DNA of 64,000 bases from Natronorubrum halalkaliphilum (GCF_009834785.1 NZ_WUYX01000033.1:96187-160186), one strand, 5' to 3'; shown: positions 48,360 through 58,837, counted from the first letter of the stretch. The notes: generated by a model not told the origin, from the sequence alone. A program made the numbers and translations.

Positions 48360-49696
48360 GTACGCCGGACGAACCGATCGGCTTCGGAGAGAGCGATATC
48401 GCCCACGGCGAGACGTTGCTCGAGGTCGACGGGCTGACGAAGTACTTCTCGTCGGATTCGGGGTTGTTCGCGGGCATCAACCTCGAGACCGACCAGTTCC
48501 CGCCGGTGAGTTTCGGGGTCGATCAGGTAGAAGCCGTCGACGACGTCTCCTTCGAGATCAAGATGGGTGAGACGCTGGGACTGGTCGGCGAGTCGGGCTG
48601 TGGGAAGAGTACGCTCGGGCGCACCCTCCTTCGCCTGCTGGATCCCACCGACGGGACGATCAGCTTCAAGGGCGACGATCTGGCCGAGATGAGCGGCGAG
48701 GAACTGCGTCAGAAGCGCTCGGAGATCCAGATGATCTTCCAGGATCCGCAGTCGTCGCTGGACCCCCGGATGAAAGTCGGTCAGATCATCGAAGAGCCGA
48801 TGCGGGCCCACGACATGTTCGACGACGAGGGCCGCGAAGCCCGTGCGAAGGAGTTGCTCGAGAAGGTCGGTCTCGATCCGCGCCACTATAACCGCCATCC
48901 CCACGCCTTCTCCGGCGGACAGCGCCAGCGGATTAACCTGGCGCGTGCACTATCGGTCGACCCCGACTTCGTCGTCTGTGACGAACCCGTCTCCGCACTC
49001 GACGTCTCCATCCAGGCGCAGGTGATGAACACGATGGAGGAACTCCAGGAGGAGTTCGGGCTGACCTACCTCTTTATCGCCCACGACCTCTCGGTTATCC
49101 GGCACATCTCCGACCGGGTCGCGGTGATGTATCTGGGCCATATCGTCGAACTCGCCGAGAAGGAGGAACTGTTCGAGAACCCACAGCATCCCTACACGAG
49201 GGCGTTACTCGAGTCGATTCCCGTCCCGGATCCGCGGGAGACCGGGGTTCGGGGCGTCCTCGAGGGCGAGGTTCCGAGTCCCCAGAATCCGCCTTCGGGC
49301 TGTCGGTTCCGGACGCGGTGTCCGCGGCTGATAAAGCCCGAGGAGTACGATCTGACCGACGAGCAGTGGAAGCACACCCGAGCGTTCATGCGCGCCGTCA
49401 AGCGTCGGACGTTCGAACCGATGACGGCCCCCGAGATCCGACGGGAGTTCTTCGGCGGCGACACACCCCGAGGCGAGGCTGGTGAGATCGTCGAGGAGGC
49501 GATCGATCTCATCGAAGGCGACGGCGAGTATCAGGGCGACGAAGACGACGAACGAGAGGGGTGGAAACGGGCGACCGATCTCCTGCTCGAGTCCTTCGCC
49601 GAGCGGAGTATCTGCGCCCAGGAGCAACCCGCCTACGAACTCGAGTCCGAACTCGGGACGGGGACGCACTTCGCGGCCTGTCACCTCCACCGGTAA
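48356..49696 (+). CDS. dppF: Peptide ABC transporter ATP-binding protein, DppF/OppF type
   Basis: A 446-residue ATPase. Walker A is [14 protein letters not shown], the Q-loop is [14 protein letters not shown], the signature is [15 protein letters not shown] and Walker B is [14 protein letters not shown]. An insertion before Walker A ([27 protein letters not shown] region) and a C-terminal extension of about 110 residues after the [10 protein letters not shown] motif make it longer than the roughly 330-residue bacterial proteins. It closes the five-gene importer operon. Confidence 0.95.
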   Translation: MSTPDEPIGFGESDIAHGETLLEVDGLTKYFSSDSGLFAGINLETDQFPPVSFGVDQVEAVDDVSFEIKMGETLGLVGESGCGKSTLGRTLLRLLDPTDGTISFKGDDLAEMSGEELRQKRSEIQMIFQDPQSSLDPRMKVGQIIEEPMRAHDMFDDEGREARAKELLEKVGLDPRHYNRHPHAFSGGQRQRINLARALSVDPDFVVCDEPVSALDVSIQAQVMNTMEELQEEFGLTYLFIAHDLSVIRHISDRVAVMYLGHIVELAEKEELFENPQHPYTRALLESIPVPDPRETGVRGVLEGEVPSPQNPPSGCRFRTRCPRLIKPEEYDLTDEQWKHTRAFMRAVKRRTFEPMTAPEIRREFFGGDTPRGEAGEIVEEAIDLIEGDGEYQGDEDDEREGWKRATDLLLESFAERSICAQEQPAYELESELGTGTHFAACHLHR

Positions 49697-49911
49697 CGGA
49701 CCTCCGTCGGGTCGAATACGGCGGTCCTCTCGCAACGATTCGCCAGTAGTATCTGATTTTGTATGCTTGTCAACTGTGCTCAAGACACGAGGTGCTGTTC
49801 AAAATGAGGGTCCTCATTCCGTATCGAGCGGTCTCGAGACGTTCGTTCGCTCTATACCGGAAACCGTTCTTCTCGCCGTCAGAGTGACACGATCTTTCAT
49901 CTCATAAATAC

Positions 49912-49916
49912 TTATA
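49912..49916 (+). promoter_or_regulatory. TATA box for the small ORF at 49943
   Basis: TTATA within AAATACTTATACG is centred 29 bp before the ATG at 49943. The spacing predicts a leaderless message and is a main reason for taking the following small ORF seriously. Confidence 0.45.
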
Positions 49917-49942
49917 CGCTCGACTCTCCTTGTTACTCGTGT

Positions 49943-50101
49943 ATGAGTAAAATACTCGCTACCGTTACGGCAGGCTCGAACCGACTCGCGAAGGCGCGAC
50001 GAACGATCGAACACTCACCCGGGTTCGGTGACGACCGATCGACGAACGACGACGGCAGTCCCGCAACGCGTATTCCGCCGGGCGGTTTCCTCACCGGGTG
50101 A
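49943..50101 (+). CDS. Small protein of 52 aa, unknown function
   Basis: An ATG-initiated frame of 52 codons ending TGA at 50099-50101. The N terminus MSKILATVTAGSNRLAKARR is mildly amphipathic and basic, followed by an acidic Asp/Ser/Thr-rich middle and a Pro/Gly-rich end (ATRIPPGGFLTG). A good TATA box sits at leaderless spacing. No known domain is recognised. It lies 246 bp after dppF and just before the structured region. Confidence 0.5.
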   Translation: MSKILATVTAGSNRLAKARRTIEHSPGFGDDRSTNDDGSPATRIPPGGFLTG

Positions 50102-50483
50102 GGAACGGGCCCGATGACCCTCGCCGCGGTTGCGGATTCCCCTTCTTCCGTCCGATCGAAACCGACTGTAGTAGCCACTGAAGGTACGTCTCTTTGAGAA
50201 GGCAGGCGATCGAACGGGAGGTGCTACGTCGAACCCGATCGCGTAGACGAATTACGGCAGCGACTTGCGTGGGTATGTCCGTGCGCCCACCCCCTTCAGG
50301 GGGGCAGGACGCAGGCCCGGCGCAACCGTGCGGTGTTTTGCGAGACCAATAGCGTGGATTCCAAACAGCACTACGACGTTCCGATAGGAACTGGGGAAGC
50401 AGTCGCGCGAACGCGCTTCATCCCCTCCCTACGGTGGGACGGGGTACTCGCGCTGTGTTCCGTTTAAAAACGTTTCTAACAGT
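50102..50483. other. Highly structured non-coding region (candidate ncRNA or element remnant)
   Basis: No credible gene covers this stretch of about 380 bp. Several strong stems are visible: CCCCC-TTCA-GGGGG (about 50289-50302) nested in GCCC/GGGC and GTCC/GGAC; GTTCC-GATA-GGAAC (50379-50392); GAAGC...GCTTC with inner GCG/CGC (50397-50420); and CCCC TCCC/GGGA GGGG (about 50422-50444). The density of hairpins suggests a structured RNA, but I could not match it to SRP RNA, RNase P RNA or a riboswitch. Part of it could be the end of an IS200/IS605-like element. Confidence 0.4.
50463..50470 (+). promoter_or_regulatory. TATA-like box after the structured region
   Basis: TTTAAAAA is centred about 17 bp before the ATG at 50484. 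It could drive a short transcript into the small ORF or reflect the end of the upstream structured unit. Confidence 0.3.
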
Positions 50484-50576
50484 ATGAGTGCGACCGACCG
50501 AAAATCGAGACGGAAAACGGCACCGACGTTCGATCGGGACACCGACGACGGGATCGTGCCTCTGACCTCACGATGA
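50484..50576 (+). CDS. Very small ORF of 30 aa, uncertain
   Basis: An ATG frame reading MSATDRKSRRKTAPTFDRDT and ending LTSR before TGA. It is basic and Thr-rich at the start, then acidic. The only support is the adjacent TATA-like box and the start codon. It may be spurious. Confidence 0.25.
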   Translation: MSATDRKSRRKTAPTFDRDTDDGIVPLTSR

Positions 50577-50684
50577 CTGCGCCGTCGACCGATGTCCGTT
50601 CGTTATACGGGCCGCCGTACGTCAGTTCCGGCGCAACCGCGACCGTCATGCGGTTGTACCGGTGAATCGGTACAGGCGACCGTA

Positions 50685-51386
50685 TTAGTCAGACGAGTTG
50701 GCGTGGTCCGGTGGACCGCCGCCGTTACCGTTCCCGTCATCGTCCGCTTCATTGTCGCCCGTTTCGTCGTCATCATCGTCCGCATCCGACGGGCCACCGG
50801 CGTGTTCCGGTGGTCCCTGATTACCCGTCTCCGTATCCTCGCCAGGCGGCCCCGCGTGGCTCGGCGGGCCCGCGTGATCGGGCGCGTTACCCGGATTGTT
50901 CGCGACGACGAAGTTCGCCACCGTCAGCCCGAGCGGCCCGTCGGTGTCGCCTTTCGCGTCCTCGACGAACGCGGAGACGAGCGATCCGAAGGTGTCGAAT
51001 TCGGCCGGTTCGAGCGTCACGGTTTCCGTCGCGAACTCGTCGTCGAGCGTCGCTTCGAACTCGACCGCGACGCTCTCGTTCCCGATCGGCGCGTCGAAGA
51101 CGGCCGTTCCGTTCCCGTCCGTCGTCGCGCTGTCCGCGTAGGACGCGTTCTCGTCGACGGCCGAGGCGGTGACGGTCACGTTCTCGACGCCCGCGCCGGC
51201 CTCGGTGACCGTCGCGAGTACGTCGTTCCCTGTCTGTTTGACCTCGAGTGCGAATTCGTCGTCGGACACGTCGAGACTGTCGCCGTCACCGTCATCGGCC
51301 GTCGCAGCCGCCGCACCCGCGGGTGCGAACGCCGCGAAAATCATGACGGCAGCCAGCGTCGCCGCGACCAGTTTCCGTGTACTCAT
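50685..51386 (-). CDS. Secreted acidic protein with Gly/Pro/Asp-rich tail
   Basis: A 233-residue protein with a Sec signal peptide (KLVAATLAAVMIFAAFAPAGAAAA, cut probably after AGA or AAA). One Ig/CNA-B-like beta domain follows (residues about 35-125; ENVTVTASAVDENASYAD, GNGTAVFDAPIGNESVAVEF). The C-terminal tail repeats HAGPP and GPPEHAG motifs with long Asp runs. It has no membrane anchor, so it is likely secreted or attached to the surface by charge. Function is unknown. Confidence 0.8.
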   Translation of the reverse strand: MSTRKLVAATLAAVMIFAAFAPAGAAAATADDGDGDSLDVSDDEFALEVKQTGNDVLATVTEAGAGVENVTVTASAVDENASYADSATTDGNGTAVFDAPIGNESVAVEFEATLDDEFATETVTLEPAEFDTFGSLVSAFVEDAKGDTDGPLGLTVANFVVANNPGNAPDHAGPPSHAGPPGEDTETGNQGPPEHAGGPSDADDDDDETGDNEADDDGNGNGGGPPDHANSSD

Positions 51387-51534
51387 CCCGATCGAGACAT
51401 TCAGGAATTAGCGAATAAACCCACCCGGCAGTTCCCGACGGTTCGGTTCCTACAAAACGACTTTAGAGGCGTTTTGAGAGTTTATAACTTATTCTGAGTG
51501 TTTAGATTTCGTGCCGTTTGTCTACCGGTCGGAC

Positions 51535-52833
51535 TCACTCTTCGGCGCGGGCGACCAACGCCTCGGCCGCTTCGCTCGCCTGAGTCCGAACCGCGTCCGC
51601 ATCGAGAGACAGCACTTCTCGGTCGCGCATGAGCACCTGGCCGTCACAGACGGTGTGGCGGACGTCGGCCGCCGCGGCGGCATACGCGAGATGGCTGACG
51701 AGATCGTGACGCGGCGTCAGGTGAGCCTGTTCGAGGTCGATCACGGCCAGATCGGCGGGCGCACCTTCCTCGAGATAGCCGGTATCGAGACCGATGGCGT
51801 CGGCGCTGCCCTGGGTCATCATCTCGACGACCGCTTCCGCGGGAACGGCGCTGGCGTCCTCGCCGGCGATCTTTCCGATCATGGCCGCGTCTCGGGCCTC
51901 GTCTAACATTGAGAGATCGTTGTTCGAGGCTGCGCCGTCTGTGCCGATCCCCACCGTCACCCCGGCGTCGAGCATGCGCTGGACGGGAGCCATCCCGCTG
52001 GCCAGTTTCATATTCGAGGCCGGACAGTGGATCACGCTCGTCCCGGCCTCCGCGAGCAGGGCGATCTCGCTCTCGTCGAGGTGGACGCCGTGGGCGATGA
52101 AGTCCTCCGGTTCGACCATCCCCCGCTCGGCGGCGTAGGCCATCGGCCGCACGCCGCGTTCCTCGACGATCGGCGCAACCTCGTTTGCGGTTTCGTTGGC
52201 GTGATAGTGGATCGGAACCCCGATCTCGCGGGCCTGCGGTACGAACTCGTCTAAGTACTCCGCGCCGACGGTCGTCAGCGAGTGCGGCATGAAGGCCGTC
52301 GAGATACGGCCGTCGGCCCGGCCGTCGAGTTCGCGGGCGACCTCGAGTCCTTCCCGTGCGTCCGCGCGGGCCTCCTCGTCGTCCGAGGCGACGGTGACGA
52401 TGCCGTGACCGAGGCGAGCGCGGAGGCCGGCCTCCTCGACGGCGTCCGCGATCTGGGGTACCATGAAGTACATGTCCGCGAAGGCGGTCGTCCCGGACTT
52501 GATCATCTCGAGCAAGCCGAGTTTCGCGCCCAGGTTGACGTCTTCGGGCGTCAGTTCGGCTTCCGTCGGCCAGATGTCCTCCTGAAGCCAGGCGTCGAGG
52601 GACTTGTCGTCGGCGTACCCCCGGAGCAGCGTCATCGCGACGTGACAGTGGCCGTTGACGAAGCCGGGCGTCACGAGCGAGTCGGACGCGTCGAGCGTCT
52701 CGTCCACGTCGCCCGCGAGATCATCGCCGATCTCGAGGATCTCGCCGTCGTCCTGATCGATCAGTACGTCCGCACGAGCCACCGTGATGTCGGGCAACAG
52801 CACCTGCCCGCCGGTGATCGCCAGTGTCGTCAT
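51535..52833 (-). CDS. Amidohydrolase, S-adenosylhomocysteine/5'-methylthioadenosine deaminase-like
   Basis: A 432-residue protein starting MTTLAITGGQVLLPDITVAR. Metal and substrate motifs are GHCHVAMTLLRGYADD (HxH), HYHANET, GVHLDESEIALLAEAG, VIHCPASNMKLASGMAPVQ and GIGTDGAASNNDLSMLDE. These are typical of the MtaD/DadD branch of the TRZ/ATZ amidohydrolases, which deaminate SAH, MTA or adenosine analogues. The frame is open further upstream, but homology starts at the ATG at 52833. Confidence 0.92.
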   Translation of the reverse strand: MTTLAITGGQVLLPDITVARADVLIDQDDGEILEIGDDLAGDVDETLDASDSLVTPGFVNGHCHVAMTLLRGYADDKSLDAWLQEDIWPTEAELTPEDVNLGAKLGLLEMIKSGTTAFADMYFMVPQIADAVEEAGLRARLGHGIVTVASDDEEARADAREGLEVARELDGRADGRISTAFMPHSLTTVGAEYLDEFVPQAREIGVPIHYHANETANEVAPIVEERGVRPMAYAAERGMVEPEDFIAHGVHLDESEIALLAEAGTSVIHCPASNMKLASGMAPVQRMLDAGVTVGIGTDGAASNNDLSMLDEARDAAMIGKIAGEDASAVPAEAVVEMMTQGSADAIGLDTGYLEEGAPADLAVIDLEQAHLTPRHDLVSHLAYAAAAADVRHTVCDGQVLMRDREVLSLDADAVRTQASEAAEALVARAEE

Positions 52834-52998
52834 GGATCGCCGTTTCTCCCGCGACGGCCTTATACTATCGAATGGGGCCGCGGCTTTTCGGGGGTCGATG
52901 CGGTTGCGGCTCCCGCGAAACCGACGTTGTCGCGGTTCCCCCGCCAACGTATCGCTACTCCCCCGAAACCGCCACCACGACAGCCCCCGAAACCAACG

Positions 52999-53763
52999 CT
53001 ACCGCGGCGAACACCGCCAGTACCCGTCTCGTTCCCGAACCGCGTAGTCGACCGCCTCGAGCGCCGCCCTCGTTTCGCCCGGAATGTCCCGACCGAATCC
53101 CTCGGCGTGGCTCTCGAGGAAGACGATCGGCCCGTGGCGCTCGAGCGTGTCGCGAGCCCCCCGAACGACGGCCGGAGCCGCCCCTTCGACGTCGATCTTG
53201 ACGACGTCCGGGGGCGGAAGCTCGGCGGCGAGGTCGTCCAGCCGGCGGATCGGGACGGATCGAACGTCGGCGACGGTCGCTTCCCAGCGGGTCGCGCTCT
53301 CGCGGTCGAACCCCGAAAGTTCGGGGTACGTCGAAACGTAGAAGGGGCGCTCGTCGGTCTCGTCGCCGAGTCCGCAGGCGCGGACCGAGATCCGCTCCTC
53401 GAGCGCGTTCAGTCGGACGTTCGCCCGGAGTCGGGAGACGGTAGACGGCGACGGTTCGAACGCGACGATCCGTCGATCGGGCGCGTCGCTCGCCAGCGCA
53501 AGGGCGTAGATACCGATGTTCGCGCCGATGTCGTAGACGGTGTCTTCGGGACCGCAGCAGGCGGCCACGTCCGCGAGCATCGCGTCGCTCCCGTGGCGGT
53601 TGAGGGGTTCGTAACAGCGAACCGTCCCCGCGGGCGTCCGGTTCCGACGGGCGACCAGTTCGCGGTCGTAGTTCGCTCGAGCGAGTCGGAAGTAGCTCCG
53701 ATAGCCGACGCTGCGCACGCTCCGAAAGAGACGCGTCGCGACGGCACAGGGGTGAATCGACAC
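52999..53763 (-). CDS. FkbM-family methyltransferase
   Basis: A 254-residue protein. The SAM-binding region holds DTVYDIGANIGIYALALA and IVAFEPSPSTVSRLRAN, and the family motif VVKIDVEGAAPAVVRGARDTL is followed by PIVFLESHAEG. FkbM enzymes methylate hydroxyl groups on sugars or natural products, and haloarchaeal members often belong to surface glycan modification. It stands alone here, divergent from the phosphotransferase at 53880. Confidence 0.9.
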   Translation of the reverse strand: MSIHPCAVATRLFRSVRSVGYRSYFRLARANYDRELVARRNRTPAGTVRCYEPLNRHGSDAMLADVAACCGPEDTVYDIGANIGIYALALASDAPDRRIVAFEPSPSTVSRLRANVRLNALEERISVRACGLGDETDERPFYVSTYPELSGFDRESATRWEATVADVRSVPIRRLDDLAAELPPPDVVKIDVEGAAPAVVRGARDTLERHGPIVFLESHAEGFGRDIPGETRAALEAVDYAVRERDGYWRCSPR

Positions 53764-53879
53764 GCTGGGTTCGACCGGGACGACGGGCGCAAACGGATTG
53801 TATATTCGGTTCCTACCGCGCGACAGACGGGGCGTTCCAACCCAACGCCTACGGTCGTCGCCGGTGTCCCTCCTCGAGA

Positions 53880-54956
53880 ATGGAAGCCGAGACGGTCGAA
53901 CGAATCGTCAGCGTTGCCCTCGGATCCGAGGTCCGGTCGTGCTATCGGCCTCGGTCAGGGTCCGTTGCCGACACCGCGATCTGCCGGCTCGCTGTCGATG
54001 GCGACGACGCTCCTCGAGTCGTGTGCAAACGCGGCGGCGCGAGCGTCTGGACCGGCGACGTGATCGAACCGCTCGTGGTCGAGCACGTCGCTGCGACTAC
54101 CGATCTCCCCGTGCCAGCGGTGCTCGCCTCGGGGTCGATTTCGGGTACCGAACGCGAACGCGGACGGGGCGACCCGCTCGAGCGCTGGGCGTGCTACGAG
54201 TTCCGCGCGGGGACGAATCCCGGCCCGCGCTATCTCGACCTCGAGCCGGCCGTTCGTCGCCGACTGGTCGCCGACGCCGGCGGACTTCTCGGTCGGTTGC
54301 ACGCGACGCCGGCGCTGGCGTTCGATCGGGTCGGCGGGCTGGCCCGCAGCGCGGACGGAACCGGACTCCATCTGCGCGACCCCGACGGCTGGCACGCGAT
54401 CGATCCCGGTCCGCCGCTGAATTCGCTGCCGGTGTCGCTGGCCGGCGACGACGGCTGTCGGCCGGTGGTAACTCACGGAGACTACCAGCCCGGCAACCTG
54501 CTGATCGCCGGGAGCGATAGCGACGCGAAGCCGGGAACCGTCACCGCCGTCCTCGACTGGGGAAACGCCCACGTCACCCACGCCGAGTACGCGCTGGCCC
54601 GAGCCGAGGTCAGGTTTATCGACGGCTACGCGGGCCGGCTCTCCCGCGACGAGCGGAACCGGCTGCGGCGCGCGTTTCGAGGGAGGTACGCCGAACGCGG
54701 TTCGCTCGAGTCGGCGTTCGACCGGCGAGCGCCGATCTACAAGCTGCTGTGGGCGGCCCAGTCCGGCGCGAACTACCTGCAGATCGCCCGCGACTCGCGA
54801 GGCCGACAACAGCTCCGACGGCAGTGTCGTCAGCTGCTCGAGTGTGGACGGTGGACTCCAGTGAGACAGTCGGTCGTGTCGCTCGGCTCCGACCCGTCCG
54901 AATCGCGACCAACCGGATCCTGCAGTAGTCGGCGGATTTATTTCGCGTTTCGTTGA
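53880..54956 (+). CDS. Phosphotransferase of the APH (aminoglycoside/choline kinase-like) family
   Basis: A 358-residue kinase-fold protein. The lysine region is RVVCKRGGASVW, the catalytic loop VVTHGDYQPGNLLI and the metal loop AVLDWGNAHVTHAEYALA. Similar haloarchaeal proteins are annotated as aminoglycoside phosphotransferases without evidence of drug modification. The substrate is probably a small metabolite. The last 40 residues are basic and unlike the rest of the family. The stop is 10 bp before the SpoIIM-like gene. Confidence 0.88.
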   Translation: MEAETVERIVSVALGSEVRSCYRPRSGSVADTAICRLAVDGDDAPRVVCKRGGASVWTGDVIEPLVVEHVAATTDLPVPAVLASGSISGTERERGRGDPLERWACYEFRAGTNPGPRYLDLEPAVRRRLVADAGGLLGRLHATPALAFDRVGGLARSADGTGLHLRDPDGWHAIDPGPPLNSLPVSLAGDDGCRPVVTHGDYQPGNLLIAGSDSDAKPGTVTAVLDWGNAHVTHAEYALARAEVRFIDGYAGRLSRDERNRLRRAFRGRYAERGSLESAFDRRAPIYKLLWAAQSGANYLQIARDSRGRQQLRRQCRQLLECGRWTPVRQSVVSLGSDPSESRPTGSCSSRRIYFAFR

Positions 54957-54966
54957 CTGATCGTGT

Positions 54967-56031
54967 ATGAACGGGAACGGGAGTAGGAACAGCGACGACC
55001 GCGACGGACGGCCCTCGATCGCATCCGAACGCGACGACACGGGCGACGCCGAGCACCGCGACACCTACGGCGTCGACCGCGATCGCAGCAGTGAGGCCGA
55101 CGAGTCCCGAGTGGGGCAGCCGACGGTCGACCCCAGGGATAAGCCGGCCCCCTCGCCCTCGACTCCGGATCCGGGTTCGGATCCGGATTCGGAACGCGGC
55201 GGTGGCCCGCCGGAGCCACCGAATTCCACGACGGTCCGCTACTGGACCGGACTCACGCTCGCGCTCGCGCTGATCACGTTCGCTACCGCCGCGGCGATCT
55301 TCGTCGCCTACGGCGAATCGACGGCGGCCGCCGGGGCCGTCGTCCTCGGCCTCGGATTCGGTGCGATCGCGCTCGCCGGCCGGACGACAACGCCAGCGGT
55401 ATTCCGGGTCCTCGACGACGCCTGGACCGAACACCGACTGTACGCCTGGTTTGCGACCGGGCTGTTCGCGTTCGGCGCCCTTATCGGAGCGTTGCTCTAC
55501 GCCGCCGGCGTCAACCTGATCGACCTCTTTCTCGAGATGATCATGCAGGAGTTCGGCGAGGACGAACTCCCCGGCGGCGGTGACGACCTCGCGGGCGAAG
55601 AGAACCTCGAGCTCTCGGCGTCGTTTTTCATCATGAATAACACGCCGCCGTTTCTGGCGGCGATCTTCGGGGCGCTCACGCTGGGTACCCTGACGGTCAT
55701 CATCATGATATTCAACGGCGTTCTGGTCGGCAACATCGCGGTGTTCGCCGGGATGGAAACCGGATTCGGCCTGATCATCGCGCTGCTTGCACCCCACGGT
55801 ATCTTCGAACTGCCCGCGCTGTTCATCGCCGCGGGGATCGGGTTCCGGTTCGTCCACCGCGCCGGCCAGCGGATCGCCGGCACGCGCGACGCGCTGGTGA
55901 CCAGATCGTACCTCCTTCGGACGACCGCACTGGTCGTCTTCGCGTGGCTACTTCTCGTCCTCGCGGCGTTCGTCGAGGCCTACGTGACCTTCATCATCGC
56001 GGAGGCGCTCTTCCCGACGCAGATGGGGTGA
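54967..56031 (+). CDS. Stage II sporulation protein M-like (DUF95) membrane protein
   Basis: A 354-residue protein. The first about 90 residues are acidic, low-complexity and cytoplasmic. Then come about seven hydrophobic segments, and the SpoIIM region contains ASFFIMNNTPPFLAAIFGALTLG, IFNGVLVGNIAVFAGMETGFG and LLAPHGIFELPALFIAAGIGF. The motif PHGIFELPALF is characteristic. Archaea do not sporulate; the role is unknown, possibly in envelope processes. Confidence 0.9.
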   Translation: MNGNGSRNSDDRDGRPSIASERDDTGDAEHRDTYGVDRDRSSEADESRVGQPTVDPRDKPAPSPSTPDPGSDPDSERGGGPPEPPNSTTVRYWTGLTLALALITFATAAAIFVAYGESTAAAGAVVLGLGFGAIALAGRTTTPAVFRVLDDAWTEHRLYAWFATGLFAFGALIGALLYAAGVNLIDLFLEMIMQEFGEDELPGGGDDLAGEENLELSASFFIMNNTPPFLAAIFGALTLGTLTVIIMIFNGVLVGNIAVFAGMETGFGLIIALLAPHGIFELPALFIAAGIGFRFVHRAGQRIAGTRDALVTRSYLLRTTALVVFAWLLLVLAAFVEAYVTFIIAEALFPTQMG

Positions 56032-56194
56032 GAACGGGCTCGACGCTGTCCGATCGAAAATATGGAACAACGGCGAACGGTCGACAGCTGACGGCTGATG
56101 ACCGATGACAATAGCGGACACCTGCTAGTCGATACCCGACGACAACCGGCTACCGACAACTGACCGCGCTGCGGCTACCGGCTACAACGACCCG

Positions 56195-58837
56195 CTAGCG
56201 GCGAAGCCACGCGATCGGTTTCAACACCGCCAGCCGGTACTCCTCGTGCGGGTCGTACTTCGCAAACGAGAGACTGTTGGCCATCACGCTCACGCTCGAG
56301 GCAGCCATCGCCAGGCCCGCCAGCGCCGGGTTCAGCAGGCCCAGCGAGGCGATCGGGATCAGCGTCGTGTTGTAAGCGAAGGCCCAGAACAAGTTCTGTC
56401 GCACCTTCGAGATGGTCGCCTCGGAGATGCGGACGGCCTTGAGCACGTCCGCCGGATCGTCGCGCATCAGGGTGACGTCCGCCGACTCGATGGCGACGTC
56501 GGTGCCCGAGCCGATGGCGACGCCGACCTGCGCCGTGGTGAGCGCCGGGGCGTCGTTGACGCCGTCCCCGACCATCATCACTCGAGCGCCGTCGGACTGC
56601 AGTTCCTCGATGTGATCCGCCTTGTCCTCCGGCAGCACCGCCGCGCGCACGTTGTCGGGATCGATTCCGACCTGTTCGGCCACCGCGCGGGCCGTCCGCT
56701 CGTTGTCGCCGGTGAGCATCACGACCTCGGTGCCGCGCTCGCGGAGCGCTGCGACGGTCTCCGTGGCGCTCTCGCGCACTTCGTCGGCTACCGCGAGCAC
56801 GCCCAGCAGTCGGCCGTCGACCGCGACCGGCATCGCCGTCTTCCCCTCGCGCTCGAGTCGGGTCAGCGTCTCCTCTGCGGGGCCGGTGTCGATCCCCGCG
56901 TCCTCGAGGAGCTTCCGGCGACCGATCAGGACGCTGCCGCGGTCGGTCTCGGCACGGATTCCGTGCCCGGGCACGTTTTCGAACTCGCTGACGTCGCCGA
57001 TCGCGACGCCGCGCTCGTCAGCGCCCTCGACGATTGCCCGCGCAATTGGGTGTTCGGAGCCGGACTCGGCCGCCGCAGCCGCGCCCAAAACGTACGACTC
57101 GAGGTCCTCCTCGCGTTCGTTGGGACCCGCCAGTACCCCGCCGTCCGCTGCTGTATCGGCGTCGGTGCCGCCGTCCGTCGCGGCCTGCTCCCCGACGAGT
57201 TCGACGTCCGTCAGCACCATCTCACCGTGAGTCAGGGTCCCCGTCTTGTCGAAGACGATCGTATCGATACCTCGGACCTGCTCGAGCACGTCGCCGCCCT
57301 TGAACAGGACGCCGTTGGTTGCCGAGAGCGTCGAGCCGACCATCGTCGCCGCGGGCGTCGCCAGCCCCAGGGCGCAGGGACAGGCGATCAGCAGCGCCGA
57401 GGCGAGGACGACCACGGAGAACTCGAGGACCGGCACGCCACCCGCGACGGGGCCGCCGCCGACGGGCTCTAAGACCGGGATCCACGCGCCCAGCGCCGCG
57501 GAAACATCGTACAGCACATCCGGTGCTGCGAACCACAGCAGCGCCCAAAAGACCGCGTTGAGGATCACCGCGGGAACGAAGTACGCGCTCACCTTGTCGA
57601 CCAGTCGCTGGATCTCGGGCTGGCGCGACTGGGCCTCCTTCACTCGGTCGACGATCTGCTGGATCGCCGTCTCGGAGCCGACCTTCGTCGCTTCCACGAG
57701 CAAGACGCCGTTCTCGTTGATCGTCGAGCCGACGACTTCGTCCCCCTCACCCTTTTCGACCGGGACCGACTCGCCGGTGAGCATCGACTCGTCCACGGCG
57801 CTCTGGCCGTCGACGACGACACCGTCCGTCGGAATTCGCTCGCCCGGCCGAACCTTCATTACGTCGCCGACGGCGACGTCCTCGAGCGGCACCTGCTTCT
57901 CTTCTCCGTCTTCCACGACGGTCGCCTCCTCGGCTTCCATCTGCAAGAGCTCGCGCAGTGCGTTACCGGCTCGGGCCTTCGAGCGGACCTCGAGCCAGTT
58001 GCCGAGCGTGATGAACCAGAGGATGAAGGCGACGGCCTCGAAGTAGAGTCCGCCGGTGATCGCGCCGGCGAGGACAGCCGTACTGTAGACGTAGCCGGCG
58101 GAGGTACCGACGGCTACCAGCGTGTCCATGTTCGCCCGGCGGTTGTGGGAAAACGCCCGCCAGGCGCCCCGAAGGAACTCCATGCCGAGCGTGGCCATCA
58201 GCACGGTTGCGAGGACGAACTCGAGCCAGCCCGGCGGGTGAGCGATCGCGCCCGGAATCGGCGAGGCGACGCCGGCGAGGCCGAACAGCATCTCGAACAT
58301 CATCGGGATGAACGCCAGCGTGAGGATCCCGCCGCCGATCACCAGCCGTCGCTGTCGTCGCAGTTCTTTCTCGACGGCCCGTTCGCGCTGACTCTCGCCC
58401 TGGGTTTCCTCGACCTCGTCGCGGACGGGTTCGTAGCCGGCCTCTTCGATGGCCGCGTGAACCTCGCCCAGCGAAACGTCGGTCGGGTTGTACTCGACGC
58501 GAGCCTCGTCCGAGGCGAAGTTTACGTCGGCTCGGATCACGCCCGGTAGCTCAGTCACGGCGTCCGCGACGGTCCCCGAACACGTCGAACACGACATTCC
58601 CATGACGGTGATCGTCTCCGTCTCGGAGGCCGCCTCGTAGCCCGCGTCTTCGATCGCGTCGTAGATCTCGGCCAGCGAGCGCTCGTTCGGGTCGTAGGCG
58701 ACCGTCCCCTCGTCGGTCGCGTAGTTCGCGCTCGCCGACTCGACGCCCTCGAGGCCGCCAACCGCGTCCTCGACGGCCCCCGAACACGTCGAACAGGACA
58801 TGCCGGTGATCTCGAGGTGCGCTCTCCTGGTGGTCAT
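56195..58837 (-). CDS. copA: Copper-exporting P1B-type ATPase with two HMA domains (CopA)
   Basis: An 880-residue protein starting [20 protein letters not shown]. Two N-terminal heavy-metal-associated domains each carry MSCSTCSG (Cys 15/18 and 83/86). Eight membrane helices follow, with the ion-binding motif [11 protein letters not shown] (CPC, Cu+ selective), the actuator TGES, phosphorylation [10 protein letters not shown], and a hinge [11 protein letters not shown]. It pumps Cu+ (or Ag+) out of the cell. It is the head gene of the metal island, transcribed away from the His-rich peptide. Confidence 0.96.
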   Translation of the reverse strand: MTTRRAHLEITGMSCSTCSGAVEDAVGGLEGVESASANYATDEGTVAYDPNERSLAEIYDAIEDAGYEAASETETITVMGMSCSTCSGTVADAVTELPGVIRADVNFASDEARVEYNPTDVSLGEVHAAIEEAGYEPVRDEVEETQGESQRERAVEKELRRQRRLVIGGGILTLAFIPMMFEMLFGLAGVASPIPGAIAHPPGWLEFVLATVLMATLGMEFLRGAWRAFSHNRRANMDTLVAVGTSAGYVYSTAVLAGAITGGLYFEAVAFILWFITLGNWLEVRSKARAGNALRELLQMEAEEATVVEDGEEKQVPLEDVAVGDVMKVRPGERIPTDGVVVDGQSAVDESMLTGESVPVEKGEGDEVVGSTINENGVLLVEATKVGSETAIQQIVDRVKEAQSRQPEIQRLVDKVSAYFVPAVILNAVFWALLWFAAPDVLYDVSAALGAWIPVLEPVGGGPVAGGVPVLEFSVVVLASALLIACPCALGLATPAATMVGSTLSATNGVLFKGGDVLEQVRGIDTIVFDKTGTLTHGEMVLTDVELVGEQAATDGGTDADTAADGGVLAGPNEREEDLESYVLGAAAAAESGSEHPIARAIVEGADERGVAIGDVSEFENVPGHGIRAETDRGSVLIGRRKLLEDAGIDTGPAEETLTRLEREGKTAMPVAVDGRLLGVLAVADEVRESATETVAALRERGTEVVMLTGDNERTARAVAEQVGIDPDNVRAAVLPEDKADHIEELQSDGARVMMVGDGVNDAPALTTAQVGVAIGSGTDVAIESADVTLMRDDPADVLKAVRISEATISKVRQNLFWAFAYNTTLIPIASLGLLNPALAGLAMAASSVSVMANSLSFAKYDPHEEYRLAVLKPIAWLRR

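Noticed and set aside
49933..50178. Minus-strand frame of 81 codons opposite the small ORF
   Set aside because: No promoter on that strand and the plus-strand ORF has a well-placed TATA box.
50102..50483. SRP RNA, RNase P RNA or tRNA
   Set aside because: No GGTCAG/AGCAG SRP core, no RNase P conserved regions and no tRNA cloverleaf; kept only as an unassigned structured region.
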